Source: Shimia aestuarii
GTDB taxonomy: Bacteria > Pseudomonadota > Alphaproteobacteria > Rhodobacterales > Rhodobacteraceae
Length of the DNA stretch: 64,000 nt
Assembly: GCF_900114635.1 (NCBI RefSeq)
Contig: NZ_FOTQ01000001.1
Span: forward strand, 1,178,001-1,242,000
Direction: 5' to 3'
Shown here: one piece after another, positions 47,476-56,518 of the stretch
Position numbering within the stretch: the stretch's first letter is position 1
Layout of the letters: every line of letters begins with the position of its first letter
Notes under the pieces: model-generated
The model's database searches: none
The model's input: the letters and a program-made list of their open reading frames with translations, nothing else
What the model was told of the DNA's origin: nothing
Made by a program: the position numbers and the translations under genes

Positions 47476-48262
47476 CGATTTCCTCGTGCGTGCGCTGTTG
47501 GCCGGGATCGGCGTGGCGCTGGCTGCGGCACCTTTGGGGTGTTTCGTGGTCTGGCGCCGGATGGCCTATTTCGGAGACGCCACCGCGCATGCCGCGATCC
47601 TTGGTGTGGCGTTGTCGCTGGCCTTTGGAACCTCTGTCTTTGTTGGCGCTTTGGCGGTCGCGCTGGTCATGGCGCTTACAGTTTCAACCCTCTCGGGGCG
47701 CGGCTATGCAATGGATACGTTGCTCGGTGTTCTGGCGCATTCCGCGCTGGCCTTTGGACTTGTCGCAGTGAGCTTTCTGCAGGGCGTGCGGCTTGACCTG
47801 ATGTCTTACCTGTTTGGTGATATTCTTGCCGTGGGCAAAGGCGATCTGGCTGTGATCTGGTCAGGTGTGGCCTTGGTGATCGGGTTGATGGCATGGCGCT
47901 GGCAGGGGTTGCTGACGGCAACATTGAACCCCGACCTTGCCTATGCCAGCGGCATTGATCCCAAACGCGAACAGATGGTTCTGACGCTGGGGCTGGCGCT
48001 GGTGGTCGCAGTGGCGATCAAGGTGGTCGGGGCATTGCTGATCGTGGCCCTGCTGATCATCCCGGCGGCAAGCGCGCGGGCCTTGGCGCGCTCGCCTGAA
48101 AGCATGGCGTTTGGCGCGGCGGGTATTGGTGCGGCCTCGGCCATGGGCGGACTGTGGGCATCCTATCACTATGACACCCCGGCGGGTCCGTCGATCGTAT
48201 GTGTGGCGGCGATTATTTTCGCATTCAGCAACTTATGGGCCCGAATCGGGTTAACACGCTGA
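47468..48262 (+). CDS. znuB: Zinc ABC transporter, permease
   Basis: A 264-residue ABC-3 type permease with about eight membrane helices. Family stretches include CFVVWRRMAYFGDATAHAAILGVALS near the N-terminus and AIKVVGALLIVALLIIPAASARALARSPE, which contacts ZnuC. ATG 47468 lies inside the end of znuC (8-nt overlap); the longer frame to 47297 only reads through znuC in another frame. It completes the zur-znuC-znuB operon. An 11-bp repeat array follows 18 nt after the stop. Confidence 0.95.
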   Translation: MLDDFLVRALLAGIGVALAAAPLGCFVVWRRMAYFGDATAHAAILGVALSLAFGTSVFVGALAVALVMALTVSTLSGRGYAMDTLLGVLAHSALAFGLVAVSFLQGVRLDLMSYLFGDILAVGKGDLAVIWSGVALVIGLMAWRWQGLLTATLNPDLAYASGIDPKREQMVLTLGLALVVAVAIKVVGALLIVALLIIPAASARALARSPESMAFGAAGIGAASAMGGLWASYHYDTPAGPSIVCVAAIIFAFSNLWARIGLTR

Positions 48263-48280
48263 TTTAGCGGCAAAACACGG

Positions 48281-48320
48281 TTCGGTTTCACGTCGGTATA
48301 ACGTCGGTATTGCGTCGGTA
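48281..48320. repeat. 11-bp-period TACCGACG repeat, inverse orientation
   Basis: On the minus strand: TACCGACGCAA, TACCGACGTTA, TACCGACGTGA and a degenerate AACCGAA. Period and unit match the arrays at 7454 and 27096. It lies between convergent znuB and the TPR gene. Confidence 0.82.
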
Positions 48321-48371
48321 TGGATTGCACGTCTCCACGAAAACAGCCGCTTTAAGTCGCCGTGCGCAAGG

Positions 48372-49649
48372 TTACGTTAACCCCTCAACAGGCGGGGCAT
48401 CGGCCAATATGGGGCGCCGGGTCGCAAGGCTGCGCCGGGCCTCGTCGGCACGGCCGAGTTTCAGAAGGATATTGGCGTAGGTCAGCTCCAAGAGATCGCG
48501 CTGTGCCCGGCTGCCGCCAATCCTTTGCGCGCAGGCCAAAACGGGCGTGAGTTCCGCCAATGCCCCGGCCCAATCCCCACGCGCCACGGCCCGCCAGGTG
48601 CGTGCCACCGGCGCTATGAGATCGCCGGCAAATCCCTGATCGGTTTCCGCCAGCACCGACAGCCGCTCTCCCTCACCGGCCATGGCATGGGCGAGGGCCA
48701 CATGCATGTCGGCAAAGCTTTGTCCCGGATTGGGAAAGAAGGACGCGGCATAGTCGCTGAGCGTTTTCCAACGCGCCGGGTCCACCTCGATGCCCGCGAG
48801 TTCTGCGCGGTGATAGATCGCGGCGGCATCGGTCACGACATTCAGCGGCAGGCCGTGGGCCGATCCCGGAGCAACGCCGCTATCCACCGCACGCCACATG
48901 GTTTCAGCCTCGCCATCATGCAGCGCCCAGAGCGCGGAATGCCAGCTCAGGTGGCAATGCAACAGGCCGCGATTGTCATAATCGGCCAGCCATGTATCGA
49001 GATAGGCCCGACCGGCGGCGGTCTCGCCGATCTCGTACTGGGCATGGGCCTTGAAATGCACCCCGTGCGCGTTCTCGGGATTGATCGCCAGAGCCTGTTC
49101 CATCAGGGTCAGCGACTCGTCAGCCTCGCCCACTTCACAAAGCGACAGGGCGTGCATCGACATCATCCACCAGTCATCGCCGTAATGCGGGAATAGGGTG
49201 CTGGTATAGGCAAACAGGTCTGCCTCGCGCCCGACCTTTCCCGAAAAGCCGATCAGCCCGAAGATATTGGTGCATAGCTGGGCCAGGAGCGCGTCGCGCG
49301 GGAATTCCTGCACATGGGCGCGCACAAGGCGGCGGGCTTCAACGGCCTTGCCTGCCAGAAGCGCCGCCATGGCCGCGATATGCTGGGCTTCGCGCCGGGA
49401 AGAACTGCCAAGCGCCTCGGCCATGGCGATGCTCTCTTTGGCTCCGGCCATGTCCCCGCCCATCATCCGCGCCCGGGCCAGCCCGGCATGACCAAGGGCA
49501 AAGCCCGGATCGGCGGCGACGCAGGCGTCAAATTCCGCGATGGGGCCATATTGTCCGCTCAGGAACAGGCGCACGCCACGGTCATATGCATCGCGGGCCG
49601 CGGTGGATGTGGTGGTGACGGGATTCTCGTAGTGATCCTTCAATGCCAT
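48372..49649 (-). CDS. Tetratricopeptide-repeat protein (TTC38-like)
   Basis: A 425-residue soluble protein composed largely of helical TPR-like pairs, for instance ARDAYDRGVRLFLSGQYGPIAEFDACVAADPGFALGHAGLARARMMGGD near the start and ESLTLMEQALAINPENAHGVHFKAHAQYEIGET in the middle. The LLHCHLSWHSALWALHDGE stretch is typical of the TTC38-like group. The ATG at 49649 has a perfect AGGAGG six bases upstream, so the longer frame to 49670 is rejected. It follows the serine hydrolase gene after 56 nt, probably on one transcript. A scaffold role is likely; partners are unknown. Confidence 0.85.
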   Translation of the reverse strand: MALKDHYENPVTTTSTAARDAYDRGVRLFLSGQYGPIAEFDACVAADPGFALGHAGLARARMMGGDMAGAKESIAMAEALGSSSRREAQHIAAMAALLAGKAVEARRLVRAHVQEFPRDALLAQLCTNIFGLIGFSGKVGREADLFAYTSTLFPHYGDDWWMMSMHALSLCEVGEADESLTLMEQALAINPENAHGVHFKAHAQYEIGETAAGRAYLDTWLADYDNRGLLHCHLSWHSALWALHDGEAETMWRAVDSGVAPGSAHGLPLNVVTDAAAIYHRAELAGIEVDPARWKTLSDYAASFFPNPGQSFADMHVALAHAMAGEGERLSVLAETDQGFAGDLIAPVARTWRAVARGDWAGALAELTPVLACAQRIGGSRAQRDLLELTYANILLKLGRADEARRSLATRRPILADAPPVEGLT

Positions 49650-49705
49650 GGCGGGCCTCCTGTTGCGCAAGAGGCAGCCTAGGGCAGAATCAGCGGATCA
49701 CGAAA

Positions 49706-50950
49706 TCATCCTGCCAAGGCGGCATGCACCAGCGCCTTGAGCTGTGGGCGCGTGGGATAGGAGCTTGAGGGCGAAAGCTGGGTGAAGAACACGACCGAGA
49801 GCGCCTCGACCGGATCGAACCAGAAGAAGGTCGACGCCATGCCGCCCCAGCTGAAATCCCCAACGGAGCCTGGGCAGCGCGCGCGACCGGGATCAAGCAC
49901 AACCGATCCGCCAAGGCCAAACCCCATGCCCTCCATGGGCTGTTCGGCAAAGCTTTCCGGCCCCATCGAGGCGATGTCGCCCGGAAGGTGGTTACGGGTC
50001 ATGAAGTCAACGGTGCGCGGCCCCAAGAGGCGCAAATCACCCAAACGCCCGCCCCGGCGCAGCATCTCGGTAAAGCGCAAATAATCGTCGATGGTGCCGA
50101 CCAACCCACCGCCGCCGGAATACATATCGGCATTGCGGAACGGCGATGTGCCGGGCGCATCGGTGAGGCGCAGCGTGTCGCCGCCCGTTTCGGCCGAGTT
50201 CAGGTCAAATGCGTCCCCTGCCAGCGGGGTGTAAAGCGCGGCAAAGCGCTCTTGGGTGCCCGGCATGACGGAAAAGCCGGTCTCATGCATGCCCAGCGGA
50301 TCAAGGATTTCTTCGCGGAAGAAAGCATCCAGCGATTTGCCCGACACCACTTCGATCACGCGGCCCAGAATGTCGATGCCGACCGAATATTCCCAGCGCG
50401 TGCCCGGATGAAAGGCCAGCGGTAGGGCCGCGACCTTGTCCACCATTGCCGCAAGCGACCCTTGGTTGGGTTTGAACAGCATGTCTTCGGCGTCCATCGC
50501 CTGTGACAGGAGACCCGGGTTGAACGGATAGCTCAGCCCGCTGGTATGGGTCGCAAGGTGGTGCAGGGTCGGGGTGGCGCAGGGTTCGGTCTGATCCATC
50601 GTCGTCGCGCCGGGGATCAGGGCCTGACAATCGGCAAAGGCAGGGATGAAATCGGATACCGGTGCGTCAAGGTGGAACAGCCCACGTTCGGCCAGCATCA
50701 TCAGGGCGACGGTCGTGATCGGCTTGGTCATGGAATAGATCCGCGCCACGGTATCGCGTTCGAACGGCAGGCCGGTGTCGAGATCGCGCAGTCCGGTGGC
50801 ATGGTCGAACACCACATCTCCATCCCGCGCAACCAAAAGCGAATTGCCCGCATATTTGCGATCCGCGACCAACGCATCCATCCAGACGCGGATACGCTCT
50901 AGCCGCTCTGTGTCAAAGCCCTTGGTTGCAGGATCTGCCGTACCGATCAT
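49706..50950 (-). CDS. Serine hydrolase of the beta-lactamase/esterase family
   Basis: A 414-residue class C beta-lactamase-fold protein. The SxxK motif is IYSMTKPI (Ser73, Lys76), and the Tyr motif appears as WEYSVGIDILG. Later, GDFSWGGMASTFFWFDP corresponds to the C-terminal active-site wall. No signal peptide precedes the domain, so it is a cytoplasmic esterase/peptidase-like enzyme rather than a secreted lactamase. ATG 50950 has GGAGAGG upstream; the frame to 51151 would overlap the divergent gene region and adds no domain. The substrate is unknown. Confidence 0.87.
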   Translation of the reverse strand: MIGTADPATKGFDTERLERIRVWMDALVADRKYAGNSLLVARDGDVVFDHATGLRDLDTGLPFERDTVARIYSMTKPITTVALMMLAERGLFHLDAPVSDFIPAFADCQALIPGATTMDQTEPCATPTLHHLATHTSGLSYPFNPGLLSQAMDAEDMLFKPNQGSLAAMVDKVAALPLAFHPGTRWEYSVGIDILGRVIEVVSGKSLDAFFREEILDPLGMHETGFSVMPGTQERFAALYTPLAGDAFDLNSAETGGDTLRLTDAPGTSPFRNADMYSGGGGLVGTIDDYLRFTEMLRRGGRLGDLRLLGPRTVDFMTRNHLPGDIASMGPESFAEQPMEGMGFGLGGSVVLDPGRARCPGSVGDFSWGGMASTFFWFDPVEALSVVFFTQLSPSSSYPTRPQLKALVHAALAG

Positions 50951-51171
50951 CGTGCCCTCTCCCGTTAGCGCGCTTGTCCTCCGGCCCTCAGACTGCCCGC
51001 TGGGAAGGCCCTCGAACAAGGCGGTAAGAATACGTAGTTTTTTGCCACGCGCCGTGAAATCCGACAGATTGTCACCCGCTTGGGCCAGGAAATGGTGTGA
51101 TTTCAACGCAACCCTTGGAACACCCGGCGGAATCGCCACATAGTTGGACAAGCCTGCAGCGGGGAGACAAC

Positions 51172-54129
51172 ATGCGATTGATTGGCGGCATTCTGGCGAT
51201 GTGCCTTGCCTTGAGTGGGGCAGCGCAGGCCGAGACGCTCAAGGTCTATGTCTACGGTAACAGCCTGATCCACCACCTGACCGACAGTGACGAAACCACG
51301 GCGCCGCACTGGATCGCCAAGATCGCAGCGGCGGCGGGCAACGATTTTGCGCTGGATGGACAATGGGGGTTCCTGCGCGATTTTGCCGGGTCGGAGCGTG
51401 CCAAGGCGAATTGGCGGTTCAAGGAAGTGCCGCGCGCGTGGACGCGCCAGTATCGTAATTATGGAGATGTGGGCTGGGACGTGATCATGATCAACCCGGC
51501 GAACTTCATCCAGTACCAGGCGCCGGACAAACCCTATGACGGCAAAAATGACGACGGATCGTCGCCGCTGTCGGCGATGCTGACGGTGATCGACCGGGCC
51601 AGGGCCGAGGCCGCGCCGGGGCGGTTCGTGATTTATGAAGGCTGGGCCGATATGGGGGGGTACGGGCGGTCCTTTCCGCCCTCGCAGCGGCAGATGCGCA
51701 AGTATTATCGCTATAATGCAGGGGAGTATCACGACTGGTATGAAGACTTCCTGTCGATGCTGCGGGCCGAGCGTCCGGCTGTACAGATTGACCTGATCCC
51801 GGTGGCAAGCACGCTAGCTGCGTTGCTGAATGGTGGTGTGCTGGATGGCATTCCGGCCGAGGCGCTCTATTCCGATGACGCGCCGCATGGCACGGCAACG
51901 CTCTATTTCCTTGCCGGGGCGATTACCTATGTTGGTTTATATGACGCGCCATTGCCGCAAGCGCTGAACCTGCCCGACTCGATCGACGCAACGGTGCGGG
52001 GTAAATACGGCGCGCTGCGTGACGAGATACACCGGCTTGTCCTGAACCGCTCCGAGGCCAGTGGGCGCAAGGTGGTGGTGCCGCCTACGGTCACCGCTGT
52101 GGCCTCCGAGCCGGGTACGGCCTTCCCGACCCCGGCCCTGCGCCCGGACCAACGCAGCGAGTCCGGTCTTGGCCTTGCCGATCCGGCGCTGGCGATGGGG
52201 TTGAGCGGCATTTCGGACTGGTCGACGCAACACCCGTTCATCGACCGTTTCAAGACGGCGCGGCCCTGGGTAGGGCATTTGCCGGGGCAGTGGGGGGGCG
52301 TGTCGACAGACGACCTGCTGGATCGCGGCTTGATGGACGAAGAGGGCTGGGTCTGGGGCATTCCCGAGGATATTGAAACAGTCGAAGCGCTGATCCTGAC
52401 GGATCAGCCCGAAGCCGCGACCGGGCTGGCGGGGATGTACCGCGTCACATGGCAGGGAGCCGGAGAGCTGCGCATCACCGGACGCGCGCGGGTGGTGCGG
52501 CAACAGCCCGGCGAAATCTGGTTCGACTACACGCCCGGCGACGGGCCCGTGGGCCTGCGCATCGAGATGACGGACCCGGAGCGGGTCGGTGACTATATCC
52601 ATGACATCGTGGTCGTGGCCGAGGATCACATCCCGCTTTACGAGGCCGGGGCGGTGTTCAATCCCGATTGGCTGGCCGTGGTCGACGACCTGCGCATGGT
52701 GCGCTTCATGAACTGGATGAAGACCAATGGGTCGACCATGGAAACATGGGCGGACCGCCCGCTGGTCAGCGATTTCACGTGGAGCTGGCGCGGGGTGCCG
52801 ATGGAAATCATGGTGCGACTGGCCAACGAGGTCGGCGCCGATCCGTGGTTCTGCATGCCGCATCTGGCGGATGAAGATTACAACAAACGCTTTGCCGCCT
52901 ATGTGCGCGACAACCTTGATCCGGGGCTCAAGGCGTATGTCGAATACTCCAATGAATTGTGGAACTGGGGCTTTCGACAGGCGCAATGGGCGCTCGCACA
53001 GGCCGAGGAACGCTGGGGCGCGAATGCTGCCGACGATGCGTGGATGCAATTTGCCGGTATGAAAGCGGGCGAGATGGGGCGCATCTGGGGCGAAGTGTTC
53101 GGCGCCGAGACCGACGCACGGCTGGTGCGCGTGGCAGCAACACACACGGATTGGCCGGGGTTGGAGAAGGGGCTGTTGCAGGCCCCGTTTTGGCAGAAAG
53201 AAGGCAATCCGGCACCAGTGACGTTTTTTGATGCCTATGCCGTCACAGGGTATTTCGGGGTCGAGCTGGGTATGGATGAGGGAGCGCCCAAGGTGATCGG
53301 CTGGCTGGAAGCGGCCGGGGCCAAGGCGCGCGTCGATGGGGAGGAGCGCGGGCTGAAACGGGCGGCGCTGGACGCCTATGTCGATGAACACCGTTACGAC
53401 GGCGTTCACGCCAAGACAGCGGCAGCACTGCGCAAGGGCAGTCTCAACCATATCCTGACCAAGGCCCTGCCCTATCAGGCGCGGGTGGCCCGCGAAAACC
53501 GGCTGGCGCTGGTGATGTACGAAGGTGGCAGCCACGTGTCCGGCGTACTGGAGTGGGCCAATAACAGCGCCTTGACCGACTATTTCATTACCTTCAGCAC
53601 AAGCGAGGAATTGGGCGAGATTTACCGCGAGTTGCTTCCGGCCTGGGCCGGGCTGGGCGGTCAGGCATTCAACGCCTTTACCGATGTGGGCCAGCCCAGC
53701 AAATGGGGTAGTTGGGGACACCTGCGCCACCTTTGGGACAAGACCCCGCGCCATGATGCCTTGATGGCCTATAACCAGCGCGGCCAGCATTGGGGCGCAG
53801 AACGTGCCAAGGGCGTCTTTCTGCATGGTGGCGTGTATATCGGGACGGATGGCGACGACCGCCTTACCGGCACCAAAAAGCGCGACGTGTTGATCGCCGG
53901 CTTGGGCAATGACACGCTTGTGGCACAAGGGGCGGGCGATCTTTTGCATGGCGGGCCGGGCGAGGATACCGTCCTTCTGCCGGGCGAGCGGCTCGACTAT
54001 GCCTTTGATCGGTATCAGGGGCGTATCCGTGCGCTGGGGATCACGGGCGAGTACCTTTTGACCGAAATCGAGACCGTGGTTTTCGAAGCGGAACCGGATG
54101 TGGCTCTGCCTCTTGATGGGCTTTTGTGA
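51172..54129 (+). CDS. Exported SGNH-esterase / glycosidase-like / RTX modular protein
   Basis: A 985-residue protein with a Sec signal peptide (cleavage near AQA-ET, residue 20). Residues 21-300 look like an SGNH hydrolase: YGNSLIHH (Ser31) at the start and SDDAPHGTATLYF carrying the D-x-x-H block. Residues about 500-850 resemble a glycosidase-like family: FMNWMKTNGSTMETWADRP, PWFCMPHLADEDY and YVEYSNELWNWGF (near 590) with a plausible acid Glu, then ALVMYEGGSH. Residues about 890-935 contain five RTX-type Ca2+-binding repeats (GTDGDDRLTG, GLGNDTLV, GGPGEDTV). It lies just before glycosyltransferase, flippase and PKS genes and may trim or deacylate the exported glycan. A Sec signal with RTX repeats is uncommon. 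Confidence 0.8.
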   Translation: MRLIGGILAMCLALSGAAQAETLKVYVYGNSLIHHLTDSDETTAPHWIAKIAAAAGNDFALDGQWGFLRDFAGSERAKANWRFKEVPRAWTRQYRNYGDVGWDVIMINPANFIQYQAPDKPYDGKNDDGSSPLSAMLTVIDRARAEAAPGRFVIYEGWADMGGYGRSFPPSQRQMRKYYRYNAGEYHDWYEDFLSMLRAERPAVQIDLIPVASTLAALLNGGVLDGIPAEALYSDDAPHGTATLYFLAGAITYVGLYDAPLPQALNLPDSIDATVRGKYGALRDEIHRLVLNRSEASGRKVVVPPTVTAVASEPGTAFPTPALRPDQRSESGLGLADPALAMGLSGISDWSTQHPFIDRFKTARPWVGHLPGQWGGVSTDDLLDRGLMDEEGWVWGIPEDIETVEALILTDQPEAATGLAGMYRVTWQGAGELRITGRARVVRQQPGEIWFDYTPGDGPVGLRIEMTDPERVGDYIHDIVVVAEDHIPLYEAGAVFNPDWLAVVDDLRMVRFMNWMKTNGSTMETWADRPLVSDFTWSWRGVPMEIMVRLANEVGADPWFCMPHLADEDYNKRFAAYVRDNLDPGLKAYVEYSNELWNWGFRQAQWALAQAEERWGANAADDAWMQFAGMKAGEMGRIWGEVFGAETDARLVRVAATHTDWPGLEKGLLQAPFWQKEGNPAPVTFFDAYAVTGYFGVELGMDEGAPKVIGWLEAAGAKARVDGEERGLKRAALDAYVDEHRYDGVHAKTAAALRKGSLNHILTKALPYQARVARENRLALVMYEGGSHVSGVLEWANNSALTDYFITFSTSEELGEIYRELLPAWAGLGGQAFNAFTDVGQPSKWGSWGHLRHLWDKTPRHDALMAYNQRGQHWGAERAKGVFLHGGVYIGTDGDDRLTGTKKRDVLIAGLGNDTLVAQGAGDLLHGGPGEDTVLLPGERLDYAFDRYQGRIRALGITGEYLLTEIETVVFEAEPDVALPLDGLL

Positions 54130-54220
54130 CACAGGGACGAGCGCTGGCGCAGTTTTCCCATGACGCCGGACTCCTGCCAATGCTAGGTTTTTTGCATAAA
54201 ACAAGCAGGGCAGAGCAGCC

Positions 54221-55045
54221 GTGATCAGCATCATCATACCGGCCAACAACGAGGGTGCGCATATTGGCGCGTGTCTTGAGGCGGTGTTCGCGTCGGACGG
54301 TCCCGCGCGTGCGCAGGTGATCGTGGTCGCCAATGGCTGCAACGACGACACCGTGACCAAGGCACAGGCGTTTTTCGACGCGGCGGACGCGCGGGGGTGG
54401 CAGCTTGAGGTGTTGGACTTGCCCGCGGTGGGAAAAATGGGCGCGCTGAACGCGGGCGACGCCGGGGCGGCGCACGGCACGCGGGCCTATCTGGATGCGG
54501 ATGTGATCGTCGATCCGGCCCTGTTTGGACAGATCGCCAAGGCGCTTGATACCGACGCGCCGCGCTATGCCAGCGGGCAATTGCGGTTGGCCAAGGCGCG
54601 CACATGGGCCACCCGTGCCTATGGGCGCATCTATGCGCGGGTGCCGTTCGTGACCCATGGTGTTCCCGGTGCGGGGCTGTTCGCGGTGAACGCAACGGGG
54701 CGCAGGCGCTGGGACAGCTTTCCGGCCATCATTTCCGACGATAGCTTCGTTCGGCTGAGTTTCGCGCCGGACGAACGCATCGGCGTGGCGGCAGGCTATG
54801 ACTGGCCGCTGGTCGAGGGGTTTGGCAACCTCGTGCGCGTGCGGCGGCGGCAGAATGCCGGGGTTGCGGAAATCGAACGCGACCATCCCACGCTGCTGCA
54901 AAACGACGACAAGCCTTCGCTTGGGCTGGGCGGCCTTCTCGGGCTGGCGCTCTCTGACCCGCTCGGCTTTGCCGTCTATGCTGGGGTGGCTCTGATCGTG
55001 AAACTGACACCGGGCAAGGCCGCAGGCTGGGAGCGGGGAAGATGA
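54221..55045 (+). CDS. Family 2 glycosyltransferase
   Basis: A 274-residue GT-A glycosyltransferase: MISIIIPANNEGAHIGACLEAV at the start, nucleotide-sugar motif AYLDADVIVD (Asp92, Asp94), and a C-terminal hydrophobic helix (GLGGLLGLALSDPLGFAVYAGVALIV) that probably anchors it to the inner membrane. The start is GTG 54221. Its stop overlaps the flippase start (ATGA). It probably adds a sugar to a lipid-linked intermediate exported by that flippase. Confidence 0.87.
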   Translation: MISIIIPANNEGAHIGACLEAVFASDGPARAQVIVVANGCNDDTVTKAQAFFDAADARGWQLEVLDLPAVGKMGALNAGDAGAAHGTRAYLDADVIVDPALFGQIAKALDTDAPRYASGQLRLAKARTWATRAYGRIYARVPFVTHGVPGAGLFAVNATGRRRWDSFPAIISDDSFVRLSFAPDERIGVAAGYDWPLVEGFGNLVRVRRRQNAGVAEIERDHPTLLQNDDKPSLGLGGLLGLALSDPLGFAVYAGVALIVKLTPGKAAGWERGR

Positions 55046-56409
55046 GCCGGTTGCGCAACCTGACCCGTGGCGAAAACCTTGCCGCCCGGGCGATGCGGTC
55101 CTCGGCGCTGACCGTGCTGGGCTATGGCGGCTCACAGGCATTGCGGCTGGCGTCGAACCTGATCCTGACCCGGCTGCTGTTTCCCGAAGCCTTCGGTCTG
55201 ATGAGCCTTGTCTGGGTCTTCCTGCAAGGTCTGTCGAATTTCTCGGACATGGGGGTGGCGCAATCCATCCTGCAATCCAAGCGCGGCGAGGAGAAGGATT
55301 TCCTTGATACTGCATGGACGGTGCAGGTGTTGCGCGGGCTGATCCTCTGGGCAGCGACATGGGCGCTTGCTGCACCGGTGGCGGCCTTCTATGACGCGCC
55401 TGAGCTGCGTGAACTGCTTCCGGTGGTGGGGCTGACGCTGTTCATCATGGGCCTGTTCCCGACCAAACGCGACAGCGCCAATCGCAGGCTGGTGCTGGGG
55501 CGGCTGACGGCCATCGACCTTGTCGCGCAGACCATCGGACTCGGGGCTGGCGTTCTTGTCGCATGGATGACCGGGTCGGTCTGGGCGCTTGTGGTCAGCG
55601 CAGTTGTGACCAACCTCATGCAGCTGGCGTTTTACACTATCTTCCTGCCCGGCGCGCTCAACAAACCGCGCTGGGAACCGAAAGCTGCACATGAGCTGAT
55701 CCATTTCGGCAAGTGGATTTTCCTGTCCACGGCAGCTGGCTTCCTGCTCAGCCAGGGGGACAAGATCGTTCTGGGCAAGTACCTCAGCCTCGGGGCGCTG
55801 GGGGTTTATAATATCGGCTATTTCCTCGCCTCATTCCCGCTGCTTTTGGGCGGCATGGTGGTGCGTCGGATCATGATCCCGATCTATCGTGAAAAGCCCC
55901 CGTCCGGAAGCGCGGCCAATGTCGCCAACCTTCACCGGATGCGGATGATGCTCTCGGGCGGATTGTTTGCGCTCTTGTTCGGGTTTGCCATGCTGGGGGT
56001 GTGGCTGGTGCTGGTTCTTTATGATCCGCGCTATGAACTGGCCGGGGGTGTCGTTGTGCTTCTTGCGCTGATGCAGATCCCGCAACTGATCGCGCTGACC
56101 TATGACAATGCGGCCCTTGCAGCCGGGGATTCGCGCGGGTTCTTCGTGTTGGCGGCAACCCGCGCCGGCCTGATGATGGCCGGGTTGTTGATTGGAGCGA
56201 GCCAGTGGGGCTTGACCGGCGCGTTGCTGGGACAGGGGACCGCGATGGTGCTCGCCTATCCCGTGGTTGTCTGGCTGGCGCGGCGCCACGGGGCGTGGGA
56301 TTCGCGCCACGACGCGCTTTTCTGGGCCTTGGGGGTCGGAATTGCAGCCCTGTCGCTTTGGCTCAACTTCAGCGCAATTCAGGGGCTAACCGCCCTCAAT
56401 TTGCCCTGA
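55042..56409 (+). CDS. Wzx-like polysaccharide flippase
   Basis: A 455-residue polytopic protein of the MVF/MATE-like oligosaccharide flippase group (Polysacc_synt type), with about twelve to fourteen membrane helices. NLILTRLLFPEAFGLMSLVWVFLQGLSNFSDMGVAQSILQ at the N-terminus and GKYLSLGALGVYNIGYFLASFPLLLGG in the middle are typical. It flips lipid-linked glycans, or possibly glycolipids, across the inner membrane. It overlaps the preceding glycosyltransferase by 4 nt, and the PKS gene begins 109 nt downstream. Confidence 0.88.
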   Translation: MSRLRNLTRGENLAARAMRSSALTVLGYGGSQALRLASNLILTRLLFPEAFGLMSLVWVFLQGLSNFSDMGVAQSILQSKRGEEKDFLDTAWTVQVLRGLILWAATWALAAPVAAFYDAPELRELLPVVGLTLFIMGLFPTKRDSANRRLVLGRLTAIDLVAQTIGLGAGVLVAWMTGSVWALVVSAVVTNLMQLAFYTIFLPGALNKPRWEPKAAHELIHFGKWIFLSTAAGFLLSQGDKIVLGKYLSLGALGVYNIGYFLASFPLLLGGMVVRRIMIPIYREKPPSGSAANVANLHRMRMMLSGGLFALLFGFAMLGVWLVLVLYDPRYELAGGVVVLLALMQIPQLIALTYDNAALAAGDSRGFFVLAATRAGLMMAGLLIGASQWGLTGALLGQGTAMVLAYPVVVWLARRHGAWDSRHDALFWALGVGIAALSLWLNFSAIQGLTALNLP

Positions 56410-56463
56410 TTTGACCTTTGTACCGGGCGTTTCGCGGCGTATCTTCGAGATCAAGAATATTTC

Positions 56464-56480
56464 CCGGTGCAGCACACCGG
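56464..56480 (+). promoter_or_regulatory. Inverted repeat before the PKS gene
   Basis: CCGGTG and CACCGG are separated by CAGCA, 38 nt upstream of the TTG start of the polyketide synthase gene. No T-run follows, so a leader hairpin or operator is more likely than a terminator. Confidence 0.35.
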
Positions 56481-56518
56481 AGCAATTGTGGCGCAGTTTT
56501 GACAACAGGTTGTGAGCG

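Noticed and set aside
51937..54480. Antisense open frame of 847 codons opposite the SGNH/RTX gene
   Set aside because: A shadow of strong GC3 bias; low-complexity His/Arg/Pro-rich translation with no family motifs, while the sense strand encodes clear domains.
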